DNA of 51,491 nt from Chloroflexota bacterium (lineage in GTDB: Bacteria > Chloroflexota > Anaerolineae > B4-G1), in contig JAAZAN010000218.1 in assembly GCA_012514315.1 (NCBI GenBank), forward strand, positions 1-51,491, read 5' to 3'. Below are positions 34,502 through 42,660 of this stretch, one piece after another. The notes beneath the pieces are model-generated. The model did no database searches. It had not been told where the DNA came from and saw only the letters and a list, made by a program, of their open reading frames with translations. The stretch's first letter is position 1, and each line of letters starts with the position of its first letter. The position numbers and the translations under genes were made by a program.

Positions 34502-35194
34502 ATGAAACGATCAGATGTCCTCGAGAAGCTTCGCCATGGCATCGTTGTCTCGTGCCAGGCCGCGCCGGGCGATCCAACACACCGAACGGACTTCATGGCC
34601 GCTTTCGCCCAAGCGGCTGATCGGGGCGGGGCGGTTGGCATCCGGGCAAACGGCGCACAGGATATCGCGGCCATCCACGCAGTGACCGATCTCCCGATCA
34701 TTGGAATCTGGAAGCGGCCAGGGGTCGATGGCCACGGTATCATGATTACACCCAGTGTGGAGGATGCTCAGCTACTGAAGGATGCAGGAGCTGACGTCAT
34801 CGCAGCCGATGTCGGGGACCGTCCACGCCCCGGTGATCTGGACGCAGTGGCGCTGATCCAACGCATTCGCGCGGAGGTAGACCTGCCATTTATGGCCGAC
34901 TGCGCCACTTTGGAGCAGGCGTTGCGCGCCCAGGCTGTTGGAGCTGACACCGCGGCGACGACACTGGGGTTGACTGGACTGGACCCCTACACACCCAACC
35001 TGACCCTGTTGCAGCGGATGGTCGCAGCGCTGGACATTCCGGTCATCGCTGAGGGGCAGTACTGGGATCCTGTGGACGTCCGCAAAGCCTTCGAGTTGGG
35101 TGCATTCGCTGTCGTCATCGGTTCGGCCATTACGCGCCCCTGGTTGGTCACGCAGCGATATGTGGTGAGCAGCCCGAGACACCAGCCATTGTAG
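34502..35194 (+). CDS. nanE: N-acetylmannosamine-6-phosphate 2-epimerase
   Basis: A 230-residue NanE, converting ManNAc-6-P to GlcNAc-6-P in sialic acid and ManNAc catabolism. The TIM barrel has the catalytic Lys71 in IIGIWKR, the Glu184 in VIAEGQY, and the phosphate loops TTLGLTG and VIGSAITRP. CATLEQALRAQAVGAD is the typical helix. It starts one base after the SDR stop. The following ROK gene is the expected ManNAc kinase, so the pair would phosphorylate and then epimerise ManNAc. No NanA lyase or transporter is in the operon. Confidence 0.94.
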   Translation: MKRSDVLEKLRHGIVVSCQAAPGDPTHRTDFMAAFAQAADRGGAVGIRANGAQDIAAIHAVTDLPIIGIWKRPGVDGHGIMITPSVEDAQLLKDAGADVIAADVGDRPRPGDLDAVALIQRIRAEVDLPFMADCATLEQALRAQAVGADTAATTLGLTGLDPYTPNLTLLQRMVAALDIPVIAEGQYWDPVDVRKAFELGAFAVVIGSAITRPWLVTQRYVVSSPRHQPL

Positions 35195-35211
35195 GCCAGG
35201 ACAGCGTACCA

Positions 35212-35217
35212 GAGGAG
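35212..35217 (+). promoter_or_regulatory. Ribosome-binding site that sets a CTG start
   Basis: GAGGAG lies seven bases before CTG 35225. No ATG, GTG or TTG occurs in frame between the nanE stop (35192-35194) and GTG 35411. Confidence 0.75.
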
Positions 35218-35224
35218 ACAGGAC

Positions 35225-36253
35225 CTGAACACGAACATCACTACTGAAGCTGGCCTGGACCGGTATGCGATTGGAGTCGATCTGGGATCGACGAACGTTC
35301 GCGTTGGTCTCGTCCGCGCGGACGGCATCATCGTCGCATCGCTCCAGGAGCTGGCTGCAGGTAGCGATCCCTTCGATTTTGAGCCCAAGGTTGAGCAGAT
35401 CGCTGAGCTAGTGGACAGACTGCTCGCCTCGTGGGCCGCGATGGACCAACGTATCGATGGAATTGGCCTGGGCGTCGGAGGCCAGATCAACCTCGATGGT
35501 GAGATAGTCGCTACGAACGGACCACAGGACGCATCCTGGCGGCCATTCGCCATTCGCCAACGCGTGCTACACCACATCGGTCGAGGCTGGACCGTTGTTG
35601 TGGACAACGACTCCAAGTCAGCAGCCTGGGGCGAGTATCTGTATGGAGCGGGGCGGGGCAGCCAGTGTATGGTCTGTGTCACCGTCGGCACAGGAATAGG
35701 TGGTGGGATCGTTGTCGACGGAAGACTACTGCAGGGCGCCCAGGGGCTGGCCGGACACGTGGGATTCATCTCTGTTGATCAATATGGCTCGCGCTGTCCC
35801 AGTGGAGTGCCCGGCTGCGTCGAGGAACTTGCATCGGGTACCGCCATCGCACGCAATGCGCGGGCTGCATTGTGCCAGGGCTGCCACAGCCTGATCCGTG
35901 ACCTCTCCCAAGGAGATCCACGCCAGGTATCGAGCAAGATCGTCTTCGACGCAGCGCGTCAGGGCGATTGGCTGGCTGCACGAGTTCTGATGGACGCCGG
36001 CCACGCCCTGGGTATGGCGATCTGCAGCCTGCTCCATACGCTCAACCCAGACATTGTCGTCATCGGAGGCGGCGTGGCCGAGCAAGGAGACCTATTCCTG
36101 GAACCGGTGCGCCGGACGGTCGCTGAGAACGCTATGACGCGTTTCCGTGCTACGCCCATCGCGGCCGCCAGACTCGGCAATATGGCTGGCGTTGCTGGTG
36201 CAGCGGCGCGATGTTGGCCACTTTCACTCACCGTGGACACTGGCGCATTCTGA
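35225..36253 (+). CDS. ROK family sugar kinase (probable N-acetylmannosamine kinase), CTG start
   Basis: A 342-residue ROK kinase if translation begins at CTG 35225. This start is needed: the ATP-binding DLGSTNVRVG (19-28) lies upstream of the first GTG (35411). The ROK signature is GAQGLAGHVGFISVD with zinc ligands His178, Cys191 and Cys198, but the usual second Cys of C-x-C-G-x-x-G-C is Ser193, leaving three of the four family ligands. VDNDSKSAAWGEY and TVGTGIGGGI are the catalytic and phosphate loops. With nanE just upstream, ManNAc kinase (NanK) is the best guess; glucokinase is possible. The 3' end overlaps the convergent YitT gene by 30 bp. Confidence 0.88.
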   Translation: MNTNITTEAGLDRYAIGVDLGSTNVRVGLVRADGIIVASLQELAAGSDPFDFEPKVEQIAELVDRLLASWAAMDQRIDGIGLGVGGQINLDGEIVATNGPQDASWRPFAIRQRVLHHIGRGWTVVVDNDSKSAAWGEYLYGAGRGSQCMVCVTVGTGIGGGIVVDGRLLQGAQGLAGHVGFISVDQYGSRCPSGVPGCVEELASGTAIARNARAALCQGCHSLIRDLSQGDPRQVSSKIVFDAARQGDWLAARVLMDAGHALGMAICSLLHTLNPDIVVIGGGVAEQGDLFLEPVRRTVAENAMTRFRATPIAAARLGNMAGVAGAAARCWPLSLTVDTGAF

Positions 36254-37168
36254 GGCCTGACCGTCAGCCGCGAATAGCTCATCTCGCGAACGACCAGCGC
36301 CCAGAAAGGTGCGTCTCTGCAGTAGCGAGCCGAAGCCCTCGCCCAGCACCTCACTGCTTGGGTTGATCACAACGAAGGCACACGGATCGGCGCCGGAGAC
36401 AATCCTCCGCAGCGTTGAGACTTCACCCCGACTGATGACCGTGAAGATCATCAATCGACGAGCGCCGGTGTATCCCCCGATCACATCAAGTAGAGTAACA
36501 CCGCGCTCCATTCGCCGCAGGATGGCCTCTTTGATGGGTTCCGGGTTCTCTGAGATAATGAACACCGATTGGCTGGCGTTCGACCCCGTCTCCATGAAGC
36601 TCAGCACGCGCTCGGTGACCCAGGCGACGATCAGCGCGTAGAGAGCCGGCGCAAGACCGAAGAAGACAGCAGCAATAGCAAGCACAGCGAGATCCATCAC
36701 GAAGATAGACCTGGACATTCGAATCCCATGGAAATGATTCAGTAGCTTGGCAGGGATCTCAACACCACCGGACGTCGCATTCGCACGAAAGACCAATCCC
36801 TGGCCCAGACCGTAGATCAGCCCACTGAATACGGTGTAGAGCAGCGGTTCCCCCCGCACTTGAGGCAGCAACGGATTCAGTGCATCTATGGCCACACTGG
36901 CCAGTACCGCTGTGGCGATCGTTCTAGGACCGAACTGTGCTCCCAACAAGATCATGCCGGCGATCAGAAACGGCAGATTGAGCCCGAGCAGCGTGATGCC
37001 TATCGGCCAGCCCCACAACCGGTTAGCAAACATGGCGAGCGCCGTGAAACCACCAGGGACCACGTCGTTCGGATCGAGAAAGACGTCGACCGCCACGGCC
37101 ATCAAGATGCACCCCACTACGATCAACGCGCCATCAACCAGCGCTCTCTTGAGTCGCGTCAGGAACAC
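36224..37168 (-). CDS. YitT family membrane protein (DUF161/DUF2179)
   Basis: A 314-residue inner-membrane protein with about five or six N-terminal helices (about 10-195; VVPGGFTALAMFANRLW and NATSGGVEIPAKLLN are typical) and a C-terminal soluble DUF2179 domain (about 205-285, GVTLLDVIGGYTGARRLMIFTVISRGE). The family function is not settled. Start GTG 37168 has AGGAGG six bases upstream and a good promoter follows on the same side. Its end overlaps the ROK gene by 30 bp in the convergent sense. Confidence 0.9.
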   Translation of the reverse strand: MFLTRLKRALVDGALIVVGCILMAVAVDVFLDPNDVVPGGFTALAMFANRLWGWPIGITLLGLNLPFLIAGMILLGAQFGPRTIATAVLASVAIDALNPLLPQVRGEPLLYTVFSGLIYGLGQGLVFRANATSGGVEIPAKLLNHFHGIRMSRSIFVMDLAVLAIAAVFFGLAPALYALIVAWVTERVLSFMETGSNASQSVFIISENPEPIKEAILRRMERGVTLLDVIGGYTGARRLMIFTVISRGEVSTLRRIVSGADPCAFVVINPSSEVLGEGFGSLLQRRTFLGAGRSRDELFAADGQASECASVHGE

Positions 37169-37217
37169 ATCATCCTCCTAGCCGGTTCTTGAGCCTTGTG
37201 GTAAGATTGCAGTATCC

Positions 37218-37246
37218 ATCGTATACACCCATGCACGATGTGTCAA
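37218..37246 (-). promoter_or_regulatory. Promoter of the YitT gene
   Basis: Minus strand TTGACA (37246-37241, perfect), 17-bp spacer, TACGAT (37223-37218), 50 bp before the GTG start. Confidence 0.68.
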
Positions 37247-37315
37247 CTCAGGACAGAACGATCAGCACTTCACCCTGGAATGGATCAGACTCGGAGGCGC
37301 GCGACAACGAATACC

Positions 37316-38254
37316 ATGGAGACTACCGGCGTCATCTTCAACATCCAACGTTTCTCCATCCACGATGGACCCGGGATTCGAACCACTGTCTTCTTCAAAG
37401 GGTGCCCGCTCCGTTGCTTCTGGTGTCACAACCCGGAAGGGCTGCGACTGCAACCCGAGCTGCATTTCTTCCCAGATCGCTGCATTGGCTGCGGTGAGTG
37501 CGTAACTACCTGTCCGCGCGGCGCCCACGTACTCGAACAAGGTACTCACGTATTCCATCGGGACCTCTGCATCGCGTGTGGCCGGTGTGCAGACACGTGT
37601 TACACAAACGCACTGGAACTGACCGGACGCCATATGACGGTTCACGAAGTGCTCGAGGAAGTACTGCGCGATCGGGCGTTCTACGATACGTCGGGCGGTG
37701 GGGTGACGCTATCTGGTGGCGAACCCCTGCTTCAGCGCGAGTTCGCTGTGAGCCTTCTCTCACGCTGCAAAGAGAAGGACCTTCACACGGCAGTAGAGAC
37801 TGCCGCCAGCTGCCAGTGGAAGGAACTGGAGGAAATCCTGCCCTTCACTGACCTCTTCATGATCGATATCAAACACATGAATCCAGATCGGCATCGTGAA
37901 GTCACCGGCCTGTCGAATGAACGCATCTTGAGCAACATCGCGCGCGTTCTAAGCACGGGGATTCCGCTCACCGTGCGAGTACCGGTCATCCCGGGCATCA
38001 ACGCCGATCCCCAGACAATCACCGACATCGCGCGATTCGTCAGCGAAACGGCAGCGCGGGCATCGAGTGAGCACCGAAACGTGATCTCAACAACCTCTCT
38101 CGAGCTCTTGCCGTTCCATCGGATGGCGGGCGACAAGTATCGGAGTTTGGGGCTCGAATACAAGGCAGCCGACCTTGAGACGCCTTCCAGCGAGACCATG
38201 GAAAGCCTGCGACAGTCAGCAAGTCGTTTCGGCATGGACGTGCGCCGACGTTAG
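37316..38254 (+). CDS. Glycyl-radical enzyme activating enzyme (radical SAM)
   Basis: A 312-residue activase that uses SAM to install the glycyl radical on pyruvate formate-lyase-type enzymes. The radical SAM cluster is C-x-x-x-C-x-x-C at Cys30/34/37 (GCPLRCFWCHNPEG). Two extra 4Fe-4S sites, Cys56/59/62/66 (CIGCGECVTTC) and Cys85/88/91/95 (CIACGRCADTC), mark it as a non-PFL activase such as those for glycerol dehydratase, choline lyase or aryl-succinate synthase. SGGEPL is the SAM motif. ATG 37316 fits the usual N-terminus but has only a distant GGAGG. No glycyl-radical enzyme is encoded nearby. Confidence 0.9.
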   Translation: METTGVIFNIQRFSIHDGPGIRTTVFFKGCPLRCFWCHNPEGLRLQPELHFFPDRCIGCGECVTTCPRGAHVLEQGTHVFHRDLCIACGRCADTCYTNALELTGRHMTVHEVLEEVLRDRAFYDTSGGGVTLSGGEPLLQREFAVSLLSRCKEKDLHTAVETAASCQWKELEEILPFTDLFMIDIKHMNPDRHREVTGLSNERILSNIARVLSTGIPLTVRVPVIPGINADPQTITDIARFVSETAARASSEHRNVISTTSLELLPFHRMAGDKYRSLGLEYKAADLETPSSETMESLRQSASRFGMDVRRR

Positions 38255-38324
38255 CGCTGCACACGATGATGACCCAGACGTCACGCATCTGTCGCCAGCG
38301 GAGGTGTGAACGTGATAGTGACGC

Positions 38325-38357
38325 GTTAGCCAGCCGCGCTTCCAACCGCGGGCTAAC
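38325..38357. repeat. Strong inverted repeat downstream of the activase gene
   Basis: GTTAGCC (38325-38331) pairs with GGCTAAC (38351-38357), and CGCG pairs with CGCG inside, with a 3-nt bulge. This is an 11-bp GC-rich hairpin about 70 bp past the activase stop. No T-run, so it may protect the 3' end or be Rho-assisted. Confidence 0.45.
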
Positions 38358-38738
38358 CGCCCTGCGCTTCCACAAGGCTCTATGCACTGGCCAGACCGAG
38401 ACTGTTGCTGCCAGCCGCCTTCGGTCCGGTCACCGCGCCGGGAACGCTCAATGCTCCCCGACTCCGGCCCCGCCCCCGCTCTGCATATGTGCAGCGATCC
38501 GCACAGGACCGATCCTATTCGGCGCACCCGACCGACAACCGTTCTCATCGTGGTAGGCCTCCATATCAGAAGTGAACGCCGTCCACACGCCGGCCTGCGA
38601 AACCGTGTAGTGGCGAGACTTGCTCGCCATAGTGCACTGGATCAAGAGAGACACCGACCCGACAGTCACGGTCACAACAACGAGCAAGACCGGCGCAGCA
38701 TTCAGCAGAAAGAATGCCGGAGGCAGCAATCTTGTCTC

Positions 38739-38767
38739 TTGCACGATACTGAGATTGGGTACATACT
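38739..38767 (+). promoter_or_regulatory. Candidate ald promoter
   Basis: TTGCAC (38739-38744), 17-bp spacer, CATACT (38762-38767), about 65 bp before the ald start. Each box matches at four positions. Confidence 0.4.
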
Positions 38768-38831
38768 GAGAGCTATTCTGAATTACGCTTGGGAAGATGA
38801 ACCATAGCTCGGGTCGTTCGGGGGAACTTCA

Positions 38832-39941
38832 ATGATCGTCGGTGTGCCGAGGGAAACAAAGGACAATGAGTATCGCGTCTCGATGTCGCCGGGAGGCGTG
38901 CGCCAACTGACGGATGGAGGGCATCGCGTACGGGTAGAGCGGGGCGCTGGGGACGGGAGTGGCTTCTCCGATGAGCAGTATGCGGCAGCAGGCGCCGACC
39001 TCGTCTCCACTGCAGACGACGCCTGGAGCGCGGAACTGGTGGTCAAGGTCAAGGAGCCGACACCCAACGAATACCCATATCTGCGCAACGATCTTGTGCT
39101 CTTCACCTATCTGCATCTCGCGGCCGAGGAGCGGTTGACTCGTGAGATGATGGCCCGAGGAACGACAGGCATTGGCTACGAGACAGTCGAACTTGCCAAT
39201 GGCAGTCTACCGCTGCTGACGCCTATGAGTGAGGTAGCGGGCCGTATGGCCATTCAGATCGGCGCCTACTATATGGAAAGAACGAATGGCGGGCGCGGCA
39301 AGTTGTTGGGGGGTGTACCGGGCGTCCGGCCTGCCGATGTCGTGATCATCGGTGGAGGTGTCGTGGGCATTAATGCGGCCCACATCGCGCTGGGTATGGG
39401 GGCACTAGTCTGCGTGATTGACGCCAACATCGACCGATTGCGGTACCTTGAGGAGGTGCTCGATGGGCGTCTGACGACGCTAAGCTCCAATCCATTGACA
39501 ATCGCCGAGGCTGTCCGCCGGGCGGACTTGCTGATCGGAGCTGTACTGATCAAGGGCGCGAAGGCGCCGAGACTGGTCACACGAGACATGATTGAAACAA
39601 TGACGCCAGGCAGCGTCGTGATCGACGTTGCGGTGGACCAAGGTGGGTGTATTGAGACAACTCACCCAACAACCCACTCCGACCCGGTCTTCCAGGTCGA
39701 TGGTGTCTTGCACTATTGCGTTGCCAATATGCCTGGTTCAGTGCCCCGCACCAGCACCTATGCGCTGAGCAGTGCCACCCTGCCCTACGTGGTCAGGCTC
39801 GCCGATTTGGGATTCGAGAAGGCGGTGCTCACCGATGCAGCGCTGGCCAAGGGCGTGAATGTGTACCGGGGACAGGTGACCTACCCGGGAGTTGCGCAAG
39901 CCTTCGGCTTGCCGTACATTGCTCCACAGGAGTTGATGTGA
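38832..39941 (+). CDS. ald: Alanine dehydrogenase
   Basis: A 369-residue NAD-dependent alanine dehydrogenase, reversibly converting L-alanine to pyruvate and ammonia. The substrate-binding region has VVKVKEPTPNEY (Lys) and FTYLHLAAE (His), and the Rossmann motif IIGGGVVGINAA lies near 170-182. The N-terminus MIVGVPRETKDNEYRVSMSPGG is diagnostic. Length is normal. The start ATG 38832 has only a weak ribosome site (GGGGGAA). The last base of the stop is the first base of the protease start, so ald and the C11 protease are coupled. Confidence 0.96.
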   Translation: MIVGVPRETKDNEYRVSMSPGGVRQLTDGGHRVRVERGAGDGSGFSDEQYAAAGADLVSTADDAWSAELVVKVKEPTPNEYPYLRNDLVLFTYLHLAAEERLTREMMARGTTGIGYETVELANGSLPLLTPMSEVAGRMAIQIGAYYMERTNGGRGKLLGGVPGVRPADVVIIGGGVVGINAAHIALGMGALVCVIDANIDRLRYLEEVLDGRLTTLSSNPLTIAEAVRRADLLIGAVLIKGAKAPRLVTRDMIETMTPGSVVIDVAVDQGGCIETTHPTTHSDPVFQVDGVLHYCVANMPGSVPRTSTYALSSATLPYVVRLADLGFEKAVLTDAALAKGVNVYRGQVTYPGVAQAFGLPYIAPQELM

Positions 39942-42442
39942 TGAGTGACTCAGACGACAAGAATCGGAGTCAGACGAGAAAGCCCGTGGTCCGCGTCCAG
40001 CGCCGCCGCCGTAGCCAACCAGCGGGCTCTCAGGATCGCGAGCGGGCTGAGGCTCCCCGCCGTGATAGGCGAACGGAAACAGGCCAACGTGCGCCGGCAC
40101 CCACTGGCCAGACTGGGTCTCGTAGCACAGGAACACCCTGGCGTACGGCGCCGGCAGGGCGTCCCATGCCTGCGATAGGAGGACGCAATCTCTACCTTCT
40201 TCTCGGCCTGCTGGCATTGGCATTCGTCTGCATTTGCGTTGTGGTCTTCATCAGCAGCGGCGGCGGTGATGGAAGTGGGCTGGGGATCGCCTTTCCGACC
40301 AGTCCACCCGTGGTCTATGAGAGTACTGAATCGGACGTGCCTGTTGCTACGGCCAGGCCGTTTGTCCCGCCCACCAGATCGGCCACTGGCCAGGACTGGC
40401 TGGTCATGCTCTACCAGGATGCGGACGATAAGATACTCGAGAAAGACATCTACCTCGACTTGAATGAGGCCGAACGGGTCGGATCGAGCGATCGTGTGCA
40501 CATCGTGACTCAGATCGACCGGTTCGCGGGCGGGTACGAGGGCGATGGCAACTGGACCGGGACGAGACGCTACTACGTGACTCAGGATCAGGATTTAGGC
40601 AGGGTGGGATCCGAGCTCGTCGCCGACCTGGGCGAGGCATACATGTCGGATGGCGACACGCTGGTGGACTTCGTCACGTGGGCCACGGAGACCTTCCCTG
40701 CTGACAAGCACGTGCTGATCCTATCAGATCACGGCCTTGGCTGGCCAGGCGGTTGGAGCGATCCGGCGCCGCCAGGAAGAAGCGATCGCAGCACGCCGCT
40801 CTCTGCCGCAATCGGCGATCAGTTGTTTCTGAACGAACTGGACCAGGCGCTGGCAACGATCCGCCAGCGGACCGGCGTCGACAAGTTCGAGATGATTGGT
40901 CTGGATGCATGTCTGATGGGGCATCTTGAAGTGGCCAGCGCGCTGGCGCCACACGCCAACTACGCCGTAATGAGCCAGGAGACAGAGCCTGCGCTGGGCT
41001 GGGCCTACACGAGCTTCCTCCAAGCGCTTCAGGATGATCCCGACATGACCGGCGCTGAACTGGGCCATCTGATTGTGGGTAGCTATGTGCAGGACGACCA
41101 ACGGATCGTTGATGACCAGGCGCGTGCCGATCTCCTTCGCCAGAACTCACCGATGGGCAGCCTGTTCAGCTACGGCGGACCAACGAGCGCGGCAGACGTG
41201 ACGCGCCAGATGGAGCGCGGCGTCACCCTGTCAGCAATCGACCTTTCAGCAGTCCCCGCGTTGCTCGACAGCGTGAACGAACTCTCATTCGCCTTACAGG
41301 GAGCACCTCAGAACGAGGTCGCACGAGCACGGTCCTACGCCCAGTCTTTCACCAGTATCTTCGGGACTCAGGTACCGCCCTCGTACATCGACCTGGGTCA
41401 CTTTGTCCAGTTGCTCAAACAGACCAGGAGCGGCACAGAAGTGAGTCGGGCGGCCGATGATGTGCTGGCCGCGCTCAGTGCAGCCGTCGTCTCAGAGAGG
41501 CACGGGGACGGCAAGCCAGGAGCGTCCGGCCTGTCGGTCTACTTTCCCAACTCACAGCTCTACAGGTCACCGGCGGCTGGAGCGCCGTCATACACGGCGA
41601 TCGCCGATCGTTTCGCTAGCGAATCGCTATGGGATGACCTGCTCGCGTTCCACTACACGGGTCGTCGTTTCGACGCCAGCGCCCGTCAAGCGGTAGAACC
41701 CGATCCTGGCGCGCAGGTCTCAGGGCCGGGAACAGGGATAGTTACAGTCTCACCCATCGAGGTGTCCGACACAGTGGCGGCTCCCGGCAGACCAGTACTG
41801 CTCCGGAGTGACGTGACTGGTCAGAACATTGGCTATGCACTACTCTTCACCGGCTACTACGACCGACAATCGAACTCGATCCTGATTGCCGACATGGACT
41901 ATCTCGAGAGCACCAACACACGTGAGATCGGCGGAGTCTACTACCCAGTCTGGCCGGAGAATGGATTCACGCTGGAGTTCGAGTGGGAACCGCTGATGTT
42001 CGCTATCAGCGATGGCACGGATTCGGCGATTGCGCTGCTCACGCCTTCAGTCTATGGGGCTACGCCGGAGGCCGCAGTCTACACCGTTGACGGTATATAC
42101 ACCTATGCCAGCGGCGAATCGCGCCACGCCCGTCTCTACTTCCGCGATGGCCTGCTGCGACAGGTCTTTGGTTTCACGGGCGAAGATGGTGTCGGCGCAC
42201 CGCGCGAGATTCACCCTGAGACCGGTGACCGTTTCACAGTGCTGGAGCAATGGCTGGACCTTGACACCCAGGGCCGCGTGGTGAATCAGGCCAGCGAGGC
42301 AGGGGAAACCCTGACGTTCGGTGAGGAAACATTCACCTGGCAGGAGCTCGATGCTGCACCCGGCGCGTACGTCGTCGGTGTGCTGATCAAGGATCTGGAT
42401 GGCAATCAATACGAAGCATATACTACGATAGAGGTGGAATGA
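39941..42442 (+). CDS. Clostripain-family (C11) cysteine protease with membrane anchor
   Basis: An 833-residue type II membrane protein. Residues 1-82 are cytoplasmic and very rich in Arg, Gln and Pro (RRRRSQPAGS). A single helix (about 83-106) and a Thr/Pro-rich linker (to ~145) lead to the C11 domain with His264 (LSDHGLGW) and Cys324 (LDACLMG), the clostripain dyad; the family prefers Arg/Lys at P1. The C-terminal ~250 residues are beta-rich with no known name. ATG 39941 overlaps the ald stop by one base and has AGGAG nine bases upstream; the frame goes further upstream only as an overlap with ald. Substrates are unknown. Confidence 0.9.
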   Translation: MSDSDDKNRSQTRKPVVRVQRRRRSQPAGSQDRERAEAPRRDRRTETGQRAPAPTGQTGSRSTGTPWRTAPAGRPMPAIGGRNLYLLLGLLALAFVCICVVVFISSGGGDGSGLGIAFPTSPPVVYESTESDVPVATARPFVPPTRSATGQDWLVMLYQDADDKILEKDIYLDLNEAERVGSSDRVHIVTQIDRFAGGYEGDGNWTGTRRYYVTQDQDLGRVGSELVADLGEAYMSDGDTLVDFVTWATETFPADKHVLILSDHGLGWPGGWSDPAPPGRSDRSTPLSAAIGDQLFLNELDQALATIRQRTGVDKFEMIGLDACLMGHLEVASALAPHANYAVMSQETEPALGWAYTSFLQALQDDPDMTGAELGHLIVGSYVQDDQRIVDDQARADLLRQNSPMGSLFSYGGPTSAADVTRQMERGVTLSAIDLSAVPALLDSVNELSFALQGAPQNEVARARSYAQSFTSIFGTQVPPSYIDLGHFVQLLKQTRSGTEVSRAADDVLAALSAAVVSERHGDGKPGASGLSVYFPNSQLYRSPAAGAPSYTAIADRFASESLWDDLLAFHYTGRRFDASARQAVEPDPGAQVSGPGTGIVTVSPIEVSDTVAAPGRPVLLRSDVTGQNIGYALLFTGYYDRQSNSILIADMDYLESTNTREIGGVYYPVWPENGFTLEFEWEPLMFAISDGTDSAIALLTPSVYGATPEAAVYTVDGIYTYASGESRHARLYFRDGLLRQVFGFTGEDGVGAPREIHPETGDRFTVLEQWLDLDTQGRVVNQASEAGETLTFGEETFTWQELDAAPGAYVVGVLIKDLDGNQYEAYTTIEVE

Positions 42443-42660
42443 CCAGCCGATCTACGGGGGCAAGTGCCCGGTGGATATGAGTGATATTCGGACAACCGAC
42501 TGACTGCGCTCGAGAGGACCGATGAGCGATGTCCACCAGGCAACCCGCTGGCCTGCGTTGGGGCAGGCGCGCTTCGCGACCGGGACTCTGAGCTGTCTGG
42601 GCCGCCCGGAACAGGTTGTCGATTGTTTGGTTCGAACCTGGTGTACAGGGAGTGAACCGG

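Larger units (their letters stand above)
38255..38831. other. 577-bp region without a supported gene
   Basis: This gap between the activase and ald holds one strong hairpin (38325-38357) and a possible ald promoter. A minus-strand reading frame (38744-38448, GTG start, 98 residues, hydrophobic N-terminus LLPPAFFLLNAAPVLLVVV) could encode a small membrane protein, but it lacks a ribosome site and its later part is not protein-like. I would not call it without other evidence. Confidence 0.4.

Noticed and set aside
39716-39940. A 75-residue N-terminal extension of the clostripain frame
   Set aside because: It lies inside ald in another frame; ATG 39941 fits the end of ald and a ribosome site.
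42626-42640. GGTTCGAACC resembling a tRNA T-loop
   Set aside because: No acceptor, D or anticodon arm can be folded around it, and the T-stem bases do not pair.
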